A stretch of 64,000 bases of DNA from Asaia sp037151935. GTDB taxonomy: Bacteria > Pseudomonadota > Alphaproteobacteria > Acetobacterales > Acetobacteraceae. Shown piece after piece: positions 33,441 through 41,092 of the stretch. The DNA lies in assembly GCF_051628905.1 (NCBI RefSeq), contig NZ_CP157575.1, forward strand, positions 3,100,001 through 3,164,000, in the 5' to 3' direction. The number at the start of each line of letters is the position of its first letter. Within the stretch, counting starts at the first letter, position 1. A model generated the notes under the pieces. That model had not been told where the DNA came from. It was given only the letters and a program-made list of their open reading frames with translations, and made no database searches. The position numbers and the translations under genes are program-made.

Positions 33441-34627
33441 GATCCGCGCCTTGCCTTTTTGAGGGGGATGGCTTGGCGTCGGCGCCAGGACCCGCGCGAG
33501 CGCCTGAAAATGGACGCCATGCAGATCGTACAGAACAGGATTTCAGGCAGCCAGATCGCATAGAATCCCCTCATGCGCCCTGTTGCGACCAGACCGTGAC
33601 CGAATTGCAGCGTATGATCGAAGCCGACGAGAACAATAGCCAGCGCGATGAGCCCTATGATCGGGCGGCGTCGTTTGGCGCCTATCGCCAGCGCGACGGC
33701 CAGCGGCGGAATGAAAGGGATGGCGAGCGCGCGTGCCAGGCGGAAATCGAGTTCGGCGCGCAGGCTCGACCGGGTGATCACCCCCTCACCGGTAGAGGCA
33801 TCCGATTGATGAGAGGCTTCGAGCCGGGTTGCCAGTTCGACCAGAGTGAGTTCGCGCTCGTCGATCCCACGTGAGCGGAAAACAGCCGTATCATGGCTCT
33901 GATCGAAGGTACGCATGCTGTGGTCGAAACGGGTCTGGCTGGCCTTGTTGCTGTCGTCTCGTGGATCGTAAACGATCAGGCCATCCCATAAATCGAGACG
34001 TGTCTGTTTGAGGGACGGCACGGCTGTGATCAGCCCGCGATGCGCTGTGATGATCCGAACGGCGCCATCGGGTTCGCGCTGCCGGATGAAGACCTCATGC
34101 AGCACCGTCCCGTTGCTTGAGACGCGGTCGGCCGTGAGCATCGAATCCCCCGACGTCGTGGCGAACATGCCCGCCTGAAGATGGGGCGCCCAGCCAGAAT
34201 GGGCGGCATAATAGAAGCCCGACCGGAAGTCGTAGCGCGCCACGGGCTGGATATAGCCATAGAGCAGGATGCTGCCGAGCCCAAGCACCACACCGGACCA
34301 CATATAGGGGCGCGCAATGCGAAGCAGAGAGACGCCACTCGCCATGAGGGCATCGATCTCGTTATTGTCGCTCATTCGCCGGATGATCAGGAACACGCTG
34401 ACGCAAAGGGCTGCGGGCAGCGCCAGGCCGAGATAATGCGGCAGCAGATCAGTCAGCAGCGATACGAAAGTCGCCAGAGAGCTGCCCTCTGCCGCAAGAT
34501 CGTCGAATAGTACGAGCAGGCGCTCAAGCAGAAGTGCTGCCAGCACGGCGGCAAGCGAGACGATGAAGGGCGGCAGAAGCTGGGCCAGCAGATAACGGTC
34601 GAGGGTCGGGAAATGGGGAAGACGCAT
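33437..34627 (-). CDS. lptF: LptF-family inner-membrane permease
   Basis: A 396-residue YjgP/YjgQ-family permease, the partner of the following lptG. It starts with LDRYLLAQLLPPFIVSLAAVLAALLLERLLVLFDDLA, then LPAALCVSVFLIIRRMSDNNEIDALMASGVSLLRI (coupling helix with E-I-D-A-L-x-A-S-G). The periplasmic beta domain spans about 130-290, and the C-terminal helices follow RRPIIGLIALAIVLVGFDH. Established function is LPS extraction and transport together with LptB2, LptC and LptA. The stop and the start of lptG overlap by 4 bases. The start overlaps the last base of the metallophosphoesterase stop. That coupling to putative lipid-head-group genes is unusual. Confidence 0.87.
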   Translation of the reverse strand: MRLPHFPTLDRYLLAQLLPPFIVSLAAVLAALLLERLLVLFDDLAAEGSSLATFVSLLTDLLPHYLGLALPAALCVSVFLIIRRMSDNNEIDALMASGVSLLRIARPYMWSGVVLGLGSILLYGYIQPVARYDFRSGFYYAAHSGWAPHLQAGMFATTSGDSMLTADRVSSNGTVLHEVFIRQREPDGAVRIITAHRGLITAVPSLKQTRLDLWDGLIVYDPRDDSNKASQTRFDHSMRTFDQSHDTAVFRSRGIDERELTLVELATRLEASHQSDASTGEGVITRSSLRAELDFRLARALAIPFIPPLAVALAIGAKRRRPIIGLIALAIVLVGFDHTLQFGHGLVATGRMRGFYAIWLPEILFCTICMASIFRRSRGSWRRRQAIPLKKARRGS

Positions 34628-35529
34628 CAGCCCTGCCCGTCGCGTATGAGCCAGTTACGATGACGACTGCTTCGCCATCCTGTCTCCCGCGTGTATTGAC
34701 GTGTCGTCAGGTCGATCTCCCATCCGGTATTCCGGCGCGCAATCGCGATCCGGTTCCAGCCACTATGGCGCCAGGGTCTGAAAGATTGCAAAGAAGCCGA
34801 CGGCACGCCGATGAGGGGAATGGCGGTGCCCGGTATCGTCGAGAGTGTGGCGTCATGCGAATGGCCATGCAGCACCATGGCAGCACCATGTTGCGCAATA
34901 ACGCCGGCCACTGCCTTGAGATCGAGCAGCGATTTACGCCAGGGAACGAGCCCGGCGCGTGGAGGGTGATGGATCATGACCACTCGGCATCGGTTACGTG
35001 TTGAATCCAGAAGTGTGGCAAGGCGCGCGCGCTGTGCTGCGCCGACATATCCGCAGGCCATGAAGGGAGGGGTCGGTACGGCGCTGTTTACGCCGATGAT
35101 GGCGAGATCGCCCTCTTCGCGCAGATAGGGAAACGCCCCTTCAGCACTGTTTTCCATCCAGTCGGCCCACTGGGCAGTGGTTTCCTGCCAGGGCTCGCGC
35201 ACCATGGCGTCGTGGTTGCCGGGCACAACGAGGCAGGAGGCCGACATTGTACGCAGCCATGACGCGGCGTTCGAAAACTCGTCTCGCAGGCCGAAATTCG
35301 TCAGATCGCCGGTGTTGAGGATCAGATCGGGTCTGGCGGCCTTCATATCGTCGCGAATGGCGTCGGACAGCGCAGGCAAATGGCGGTGGACGCGATGGCG
35401 TTTCCAGGAGGCTACGCTCAGCGCGCGCTTATTGGTGAAGTGACGCCATGAGGGCAGGGAGGCGGGTGGTGGAAGATGCACGTCGGAAAGATGCGCCAGA
35501 ACCACAGAGGGGGTTTCGGTCAGGGTCAT
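34627..35529 (-). CDS. Calcineurin-like metallophosphoesterase (Icc/CpdA-like)
   Basis: A 300-residue soluble phosphoesterase with all the metal-binding motifs in order: LAHLSDVHL (D-x-H), ILNTGDLTNFG (G-D), VVPGNHDAM (G-N-H-D), MIHHPP (H) and LHGHSHD (G-H-x-H). The family covers cAMP phosphodiesterases, UDP-diacylglucosamine hydrolases and other phosphatases. Caulobacter has an Icc-like phosphoesterase beside a lipid kinase and a nucleotidyltransferase in its ceramide-phosphoglycerate locus; that comparison is from memory. It heads the operon leading into lptF-lptG. I use the ATG at 35529, just after an in-frame TTG. It is divergent from the lipid kinase gene, with 167 bases between. Confidence 0.85.
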   Translation of the reverse strand: MTLTETPSVVLAHLSDVHLPPPASLPSWRHFTNKRALSVASWKRHRVHRHLPALSDAIRDDMKAARPDLILNTGDLTNFGLRDEFSNAASWLRTMSASCLVVPGNHDAMVREPWQETTAQWADWMENSAEGAFPYLREEGDLAIIGVNSAVPTPPFMACGYVGAAQRARLATLLDSTRNRCRVVMIHHPPRAGLVPWRKSLLDLKAVAGVIAQHGAAMVLHGHSHDATLSTIPGTAIPLIGVPSASLQSFRPWRHSGWNRIAIARRNTGWEIDLTTRQYTRETGWRSSRHRNWLIRDGQG

Positions 35530-35696
35530 CAACCTTTCTCTTCCTTACGACAGGTCAAAGGCCGGTAATGCCAAAAGTTAAAAATGACCAATCGGTTTCT
35601 GGTCCCGCTGCCTAAGTCATGCTATGGCGCCGCGCAAGGCGGACCCCCGATGTTCCGTCGGGCTGAAGGGATGACCGTAACATAAATGATACTGCC

Positions 35697-36656
35697 GTGC
35701 GCCTAGCCCTGATCCATAACCCGCGTAGTCGCAAGAACCGACGGGATGGCAAAAAATTTGCACGTCAGGCGAGTGATCTTCTGGGCGAAGGCTTCTTCGT
35801 GCCGTCTTCTCACGACGAGATGCAGGAGATGGTGGCAGAACTCGCCCGGCGCAATGTGCCGCTCATCGCCATCAATGGGGGAGACGGCACGGTCAGCGAC
35901 GTCATGACCGCCATTGCGCGCAGTTATCCCCCGGACGCGCTGCCCGACATTGCGATCTTCCCTTCTGGCAACACCAATCTGATTGCCCAAGATATCGGTT
36001 TTTCCACGCGTGGAATCGACGCCCTTCAGCTCCTCTGTCGTAACAGTGGGGTTCTGCCCCGCACGAAGCGTCGCCCCCTCAAGATTTCCTGGCCTGAGGG
36101 CGAGCATGAAGCGCGGCTTGGAATGTTTCAGGGTAGCTCAGGCTATGCTCGGGCTATCGCCATCGCGCATTCGCCTCATGTGTTGCGTTATGCTCCCCAT
36201 AATCTGGCTGTTGCGGCAACGCTTATCGGGGCTTTCGGCAGTTTGCTCTGGCGTCGTCAACGCGAAACATGGCTGGCGGGTGATCGCCTTACGCTGGAGA
36301 GTGACGGCACCGCCCTGATCGATGGTCAGAGCTTTCTTTTTCTCTCCACTGCGTTGCAAAAGCTCAATCTTGGCATTTGGCCTTTCTGGAATACCGGCAA
36401 GGCGAAATCGGGCGGGCTCCATTATCTTTGCGTCGCCGATCACCCGAAGAAGTTGATGCAGGCGACCTGGGCGTTGCTTCGCGGTCGTGCGCCGAGCTGG
36501 TTGAGAGAGAGCCCTGACTACGCGAGTGGCAGGGCAGAGACATTGATCCTGACCTGCCAAGGCGATTTCGTGCTCGATGGCGAGTGTTTCTCGCCGGGCG
36601 CCGATCATCGTATCGTGCTTTCCGAAGGGCCCGAGTTCGGATTCGTGCATGACTGA
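35697..36656 (+). CDS. DAGK/sphingosine/ceramide-kinase family lipid kinase
   Basis: A 319-residue lipid kinase of the YegS/DgkB/LCB5 type. The N-terminal domain has LALIHNPRSRKNRRD and the ATP-binding loop LIAINGGDGTVSDVMTAI. FPSGNTNLIAQDIG is the substrate/ATP-site block. The C-terminal beta domain includes FLFLSTALQKLNLGIWPFW and LDGECFSPG (D-G-E). Family members phosphorylate diacylglycerol, sphingoid bases or ceramide. With serine palmitoyltransferase close by, ceramide is a serious candidate. The start is a GTG at 35697. The 3' end overlaps the Tam41-like gene by 8 bases, so the two are coupled. Confidence 0.85.
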   Translation: MRLALIHNPRSRKNRRDGKKFARQASDLLGEGFFVPSSHDEMQEMVAELARRNVPLIAINGGDGTVSDVMTAIARSYPPDALPDIAIFPSGNTNLIAQDIGFSTRGIDALQLLCRNSGVLPRTKRRPLKISWPEGEHEARLGMFQGSSGYARAIAIAHSPHVLRYAPHNLAVAATLIGAFGSLLWRRQRETWLAGDRLTLESDGTALIDGQSFLFLSTALQKLNLGIWPFWNTGKAKSGGLHYLCVADHPKKLMQATWALLRGRAPSWLRESPDYASGRAETLILTCQGDFVLDGECFSPGADHRIVLSEGPEFGFVHD

Positions 36657-37593
36657 GCCTCGTGCCGCACTCGACCGCGTCCTGATTGGTGAGCTGACGA
36701 CTTCGGTCGATGCGCGCCTCCATGCTCTCGTTGCGCAGATCCTCGGGATTACGCGACCGCTGGGGGTACTTTTCTATGGCTCCGGTCTGCGGCAATTCGA
36801 CCCTGATGGGCTGTTTGATTTCTATATCGTGCTGGAAAAACTCTCCGACTGGCCCGCTTCGCCTCTGGCGCTTCTGGGCAATCGCCTTCTGCCTCCGAAT
36901 GTTTTCTATGCAGAGCATGAGATCGACGGGCTGGTCCTGCGGGCAAAAGTCGCGGTTCTGTCCTTGCAGCAGTTTCGTGCCGGGGCGTCGCCCCGCTCAA
37001 CAGACACCACGCTCTGGGCGCGGTTCTGTCAGCCCGCACGTCTGGTCTGGGTGAAAGATCCTGAGGCTGCCGATACCCTTCTCTCGATTATCCGAACCTG
37101 TGTGACGACAGCCGCAGGTTGGGCGGCGCGGCTCGAAGAGGGGGCGCATCGTCCCGAGCAATGGTGGGAGGCGCTTTTCCGGCGTAGCTACCGTGCCGAG
37201 CTGCGTGTCGAACAAGCCGGACGCGGTTCCGTGATCATGCAGGGGCAAGGCACGCGCTATGCCGCGCTCACCCGCCCGGCATGGCAAAATGGGGGCCTCG
37301 CTTTCGACGAGAAAGAGGGCTGCCTCGCGCCAAGGCTCTCTAAAGCCCAGCGCCTGCGCGCCCTGCGGCGCTGGGAGCGGCTGGCACGCCGGGGGCGGTG
37401 GCGCAATGTCGCCCGGCTCATCAAGGCTGCCTTCACTTTCCGGAACGGGGCCGCCTACCTCGCATGGAAAATCGAGCGGCACAGCGGCTTCGTGCTGACG
37501 CTCTCTCCCTTCGAGGCGCGTCATCCCCTGATCTGCCTGCCGAGTCTCCTCTGGCGCGCACGCAAAATCTTTCTCAGCGGAATGCAAGGCTGA
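36649..37593 (+). CDS. Tam41/Mmp37-like nucleotidyltransferase (putative phosphatidate-type cytidylyltransferase)
   Basis: This 314-residue protein resembles the mitochondrial CDP-diacylglycerol synthase Tam41 (Mmp37 family), which makes CDP-DAG from CTP and phosphatidic acid. Matching blocks, in order, are PLGVLFYGSGLRQF (Y-G-S-G), LFDFYIVLEKLSDW (the D-F-x-x-V region), NVFYAEHEIDGLVLRAKVAVLSLQQF, TTLWARFCQPARLVWVKD (like A-G-R-L-x-K-P-V), and LFRRSYRAELR late on. The bacterial CdsA is an unrelated membrane enzyme. I matched these from memory, with no alignment, so the family call is moderately sure. The start (ATG 36649) overlaps the lipid kinase by 8 bases. A kinase making a phospho-lipid followed by a cytidylyltransferase is a sensible pathway pair. 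Confidence 0.6.
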   Translation: MTEPRAALDRVLIGELTTSVDARLHALVAQILGITRPLGVLFYGSGLRQFDPDGLFDFYIVLEKLSDWPASPLALLGNRLLPPNVFYAEHEIDGLVLRAKVAVLSLQQFRAGASPRSTDTTLWARFCQPARLVWVKDPEAADTLLSIIRTCVTTAAGWAARLEEGAHRPEQWWEALFRRSYRAELRVEQAGRGSVIMQGQGTRYAALTRPAWQNGGLAFDEKEGCLAPRLSKAQRLRALRRWERLARRGRWRNVARLIKAAFTFRNGAAYLAWKIERHSGFVLTLSPFEARHPLICLPSLLWRARKIFLSGMQG

Positions 37594-37604
37594 AACACAC
37601 GCAC

Positions 37605-37642
37605 AAAAAAGGCGAGGGCTCAGAGAACCTCTCGCCCTTTTT
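37605..37642. terminator. Bidirectional rho-independent terminator
   Basis: Six A residues, then GGCGAG (37611-37616), a short interior and CTCGCC (37631-37636), then CTTTTT. The T-runs on both strands suit the two convergent genes (Tam41-like, plus; serine palmitoyltransferase, minus) that end on either side. Confidence 0.85.
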
Positions 37643-37661
37643 GCGATGTTCGGCCTGGGGT

Positions 37662-38855
37662 TTAGCCCAGAACGTCTTTCTTGGCCTGGGCGAAGATGCC
37701 CAGAGCGCGATCGATTTCCTCAGGCGTATGCACGGCCATGACAGAGCAGCGCAGCAGCGGGTGTTCGTCAGGCGTAGCCGGTGGAAGCGACAGATTGACG
37801 TAAACGCCGAGCTCCAGCAGGCGATTCCAGAAAGCGAGCGCCTGCTCGACGGTTTCGAGCGTGACGGCCACAACCGGGCTCACATGAGCGCTAGTCTTCA
37901 GCCCCAGTGCATGCAGACCATGATTGAGCTGCTTGGCATTGGCGTAGAGCTGCGTGCGCAACTCGGGACGCGCGAGCATTTCATCGAGCGCGGCCAGTGT
38001 TGCGGCGATGATTTCGGGCGGCAGCGACGCGGTGAACATATAGGGACGAGAGCAAAGGCGGATCAGCTCGAGCCCATCGAGATTGGACACGCAATAACCG
38101 CCGACCGTGCCGAGACTTTTCGAAAAAGTGCCGACGACGAAATCGACATCGTCCTCGCACCCATCGCGTTCGGCCACGCCGCGACCGTTCTCGCCGAGAA
38201 CGCCGAAGGAGTGGGCCTCGTCTGCAAGCAGGTAAGCGCCATGCTTTTTCTTGACCTCGGCAAATTCACGCATGGGCGCGACATTGCCGGTCATGGAGTA
38301 GATGCCCTCGACGACGACCAGCTTGGCGCCCTGATGATCCTTCAGTCGCGACAAGCGACGGTCCAGATCGGCGGGGTCGTTATGACGGAAGCGGATGACC
38401 TGCGCATAGCCGAGGCGGCTGGCATCGTAGATGCTGGCATGACTGTCGGCATCGAGAAGCAGCACGTCGTCCTTGCCTGCAAGTGCCGAGATCGCCCCGA
38501 GATTGGCCTGGTAGCCTGTCGAGAAGATCATGCAATGACGGCGGCGGAAGACTTCGGCCAGACGCGTTTCAAGCTTGCGGTGAAGCGCGTAAGTGCCGTT
38601 GGCGATGCGCGACCCCGTTGTGCCGACGCCCTCGCGTCGTACGGTTTCGATGGCCGCATCGGCAGCGACTGTCGACTGGCTAAGGCCAAGGTAATTATTC
38701 GTGCCGAAAAGAAGGGTTTCACGCCCCTCGATTAGACCGACCGTGGCCGAAACCGGATGATCGATCACCACTCCGAACGGGTTGCGGGGGGAATGCGCTG
38801 TCAGCCCGGCAGCAGCAGCCTTGAGGCCTGCATATTTGGCGAAAATATCGGTCAC
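37662..38855 (-). CDS. spt: Serine palmitoyltransferase (alpha-oxoamine synthase family)
   Basis: A 397-residue PLP enzyme that would condense serine with a long acyl thioester to 3-ketosphinganine, the first step of sphingolipid synthesis. The PLP lysine is Lys246 in FVVGTFSKSLGTVGGYC. His139 (LLLDADSHASIYD) and Asp212/His215 (LLADEAHSFGVLG) complete the cofactor site. FGTNNYLGLSQ, VGTTGSRIANGTYALHRKLE and SASLPPE-like FTASLPPE are also present. Relatives are KBL and BioF; the upstream dedicated ACP and acyl-AMP ligase make SPT the best reading. Its start overlaps the ACP gene by 4 bases. Genes for ketosphinganine reductase and ceramide synthase are not in the window. Confidence 0.85.
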   Translation of the reverse strand: MTDIFAKYAGLKAAAAGLTAHSPRNPFGVVIDHPVSATVGLIEGRETLLFGTNNYLGLSQSTVAADAAIETVRREGVGTTGSRIANGTYALHRKLETRLAEVFRRRHCMIFSTGYQANLGAISALAGKDDVLLLDADSHASIYDASRLGYAQVIRFRHNDPADLDRRLSRLKDHQGAKLVVVEGIYSMTGNVAPMREFAEVKKKHGAYLLADEAHSFGVLGENGRGVAERDGCEDDVDFVVGTFSKSLGTVGGYCVSNLDGLELIRLCSRPYMFTASLPPEIIAATLAALDEMLARPELRTQLYANAKQLNHGLHALGLKTSAHVSPVVAVTLETVEQALAFWNRLLELGVYVNLSLPPATPDEHPLLRCSVMAVHTPEEIDRALGIFAQAKKDVLG

Positions 38856-39109
38856 GAGGCGCTACCGGCTTTGAGTGACGCTAGGCAGCCGGAAAGATCG
38901 TTGATCGTGCGGATATCGGCCAGCTTGTCGAGCGGCACGGAGACATCGAGTTCGTCTTCAATCTCCATCACAAAGTTCATGACGGCGAGGGAGTCGAAGG
39001 CCAGATCTTCCACAATCTTGCTTTCACCGGTGATGTCGCGGGGGACTTTCGGGTTGGCAAGCAATTTGTCGATGATCATCGAGGCGATGGAGGCGACCGT
39101 ATCGGCCAT
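38852..39109 (-). CDS. Dedicated acyl carrier protein of the sphingolipid locus
   Basis: An 85-residue ACP, distinct from AcpP. The phosphopantetheine serine is Ser40 in KIVEDLAFDSLAVMNFVMEIEDEL. The end is IRTINDLSGCLASLKAG. It uses F-D-S-L rather than the housekeeping A-D-S-L. The ATG at 39109 gives the natural N-terminus (MADTVASIASMIIDKL); a longer frame upstream is not ACP-like. The stop overlaps the serine palmitoyltransferase start (ATGA). In Caulobacter an equivalent ACP supplies the acyl chain to Spt, which supports the same job here. Confidence 0.9.
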   Translation of the reverse strand: MADTVASIASMIIDKLLANPKVPRDITGESKIVEDLAFDSLAVMNFVMEIEDELDVSVPLDKLADIRTINDLSGCLASLKAGSAS

Positions 39110-39240
39110 TTCAAGGTCTCCGAGTAGAGGCGGTGGGGCGCCAGGCGCCCTGTGATGGTGGGTCTTATGCGACAGCCCGGGCCTCATGGCCAGAGGGCGA
39201 TTTTTGGTCACACCCCATGCAGGCGCTGTCGGGAAAGCAG

Positions 39241-39273
39241 GGGAGGGAACGGGTCGTTAAGGACTTCCCTCCC
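39241..39273 (-). terminator. Hairpin after the acyl-AMP ligase gene
   Basis: A perfect 9-bp inverted repeat, GGGAGGGAA (39241-39249) with TTCCCTCCC (39265-39273), begins 8 bases beyond the ligase stop on the minus strand. A second repeat (GGGCGCC/GGCGCCC, 39136-39150) lies nearer the ACP start. The ACP-SPT pair may thus have its own promoter in this 171-base gap. Confidence 0.55.
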
Positions 39274-39280
39274 ATGGGTA

Positions 39281-41014
39281 TCAGGCAGCGGTACGGCTGG
39301 TTTCGAACTGTCCGGCCAGAAGCATCGCCTTGGCACGGGCACGGGTCAGCTTGCCCGACGACGTCTGCGGCAAGGTATGGGGCGGCACCAGAATGACGTC
39401 GACCTCGATACCATGCTGACGGCGGAACAGACCCATGGTTTCCTCACGCAGCTTCGCGCGATCTTCGTCATTGGTGGCACGGCACTGCACCAGCGCCACG
39501 ACACGCTCTCCTTCGGCTTCCTCAACTGCAAACACCGCAACGTCGCGCGAGCGCAGCGACGCAATTTCGTGTTCCGCAGACCATTCGAGATCCTGAGGCC
39601 AGATATTGCGGCCGTTGATGATGATCAGATCCTTGGCGCGACCCGTGATGACCACCTGACCGTGAAGCATGTAGCCGAGATCGCCGGTGTTCAGCCAGCC
39701 CTTGTCGTCCAGCACTTCCGCAGTTTCGGCCTCACGCCCGAAATAGCCACGCATCAGGCTCGGCCCACGGACATAGACCATCCCTACATGACGCTCTGGC
39801 ATCAAGGCGCCGTCGGCATTGCGTACGTGAACATCGTGCTCAGGCAGAGCGACGCCGCAAAGAACGAAAGTGCGCAGGGCATGAGACGGATCGTCGGACG
39901 AGCGAGCAACGCCTTCGGTCTCGAGCTTGCGAAGGTCGATTGTGTCGGTCACGATGCCGGTATCGAGCGGGGCAAAGCTGATGGCGAGGGTGGCTTCGGC
40001 CATCCCGTAGCTTGCAACAAAAGCCCGGCCATCGAAACCGTAAGCGGCGAAACGCTCAGAGAAGGTTTCGAGAATGTGGTGACGGATCATGTCGCCACCG
40101 ATGCCGGCAATCCGCCAGCCGGAGAGGTCGAGATCGCCCGAAACCGGTCGGCGCGCGCAAAGCTCGTAACCGAAGGAGGGGCTATAGGCGATCGTTCCGC
40201 GATTCCGGCTGATCAGATCGAGCCAGACATGAGGGCGGCGGGCAAATTCACGCGTAGGCAGCAGATCCACTGTCAACTGACAGGTCATGGGCGTCAGGAA
40301 AAATCCCACAAGTCCCATGTCGTGATAGAGCGGCAGCCATGAGACACAGCGATCGCCAGTTTCCCTGACCTTGAGCCCATCGCGCGCGATGGCGCGTGCA
40401 TTGGCCATGCCAGCCGATTGCGTCACGGCAACGCCCATGGGAAAGCGGGTGCTGCCAGATGAGAACTGGAGATAAGACAGGTCGTCAGCACCGATTGTCG
40501 GCAACGTCTGTTCGGACGGGGCAAGCGCCAGCAACTCTGCGGGCGAGCCTCCGAACGCCAGATCGATGCCGTCGACGATGTCCGCAGTCCAGGACCCGAT
40601 CAGTTCGGGAACGACGACAGCGCGGGCGCCTGAAGCCGAGACCATGCCTCGCAGCGTCGAGATATAGGCCTCGCGGCCACCAAAGGCGATCGGCAGCGGC
40701 AGGGGTGCGGGCACGAGCCCCGCATACTGACAGCCGAAAAAGATGCGGGCGAAATCGCCATCGCTTTCTGCGACAATGGCGACACGATCGCCGACAGACA
40801 GGCCTGCACCGAGCAGCCGACGTGCCGTCTCCAGAGCCTGCTCACGCAGAAGGCTGTAGGAAAGCGCCTCGAGAAGCTGACCGCGACCGTTATAGATGTT
40901 GAAACCCGATGTTCCCTGCGCCGCGTAGTCCAGAGCAGCGCTGAACGTCGGAAAGTCACCGTGACGGCGCTTCTGGTTCGATGCAGTAGGAACGGGCGTT
41001 TGGTTGGGCGTCAT
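39281..41014 (-). CDS. Fatty-acyl-AMP ligase / acyl-ACP synthetase
   Basis: A 577-residue ANL-superfamily adenylating enzyme. It has the AMP-binding loop LQFSSGSTRFPMGVAVT, CVSWLPLYHDMGLVGFFLTPM (as in FAAL enzymes of lipid pathways), VASYGMAEATLAISF, LNTGDLGYMLHGQVVITGRAKDLIIINGRNIWPQDLEW, and the end TSSGKLTRARAKAMLL with the catalytic lysine. Such ligases load fatty acids onto a specific ACP. It sits directly upstream of the dedicated ACP and serine palmitoyltransferase, so it most likely charges that ACP. The start ATG is at 41014. Confidence 0.87.
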   Translation of the reverse strand: MTPNQTPVPTASNQKRRHGDFPTFSAALDYAAQGTSGFNIYNGRGQLLEALSYSLLREQALETARRLLGAGLSVGDRVAIVAESDGDFARIFFGCQYAGLVPAPLPLPIAFGGREAYISTLRGMVSASGARAVVVPELIGSWTADIVDGIDLAFGGSPAELLALAPSEQTLPTIGADDLSYLQFSSGSTRFPMGVAVTQSAGMANARAIARDGLKVRETGDRCVSWLPLYHDMGLVGFFLTPMTCQLTVDLLPTREFARRPHVWLDLISRNRGTIAYSPSFGYELCARRPVSGDLDLSGWRIAGIGGDMIRHHILETFSERFAAYGFDGRAFVASYGMAEATLAISFAPLDTGIVTDTIDLRKLETEGVARSSDDPSHALRTFVLCGVALPEHDVHVRNADGALMPERHVGMVYVRGPSLMRGYFGREAETAEVLDDKGWLNTGDLGYMLHGQVVITGRAKDLIIINGRNIWPQDLEWSAEHEIASLRSRDVAVFAVEEAEGERVVALVQCRATNDEDRAKLREETMGLFRRQHGIEVDVILVPPHTLPQTSSGKLTRARAKAMLLAGQFETSRTAA

Positions 41015-41092
41015 AGGGATAAGTCTGCTCTGCTTTTCGATCTGTCATGGAAATCGGCCGGGGAGATCCCGGTCCGGTCCACGCGTATTGGG

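Noticed and set aside
36649..37593. Reading the Tam41-like protein as an ordinary kinase-associated hypothetical or as CdsA
   Set aside because: It has no membrane helices as in CdsA, and the Y-G-S-G plus D-F blocks fit the Mmp37 pattern better.
37398..38735. A 445-codon plus-strand frame across the serine palmitoyltransferase gene
   Set aside because: It crosses a bidirectional terminator and is antisense to a PLP enzyme with all active-site residues.
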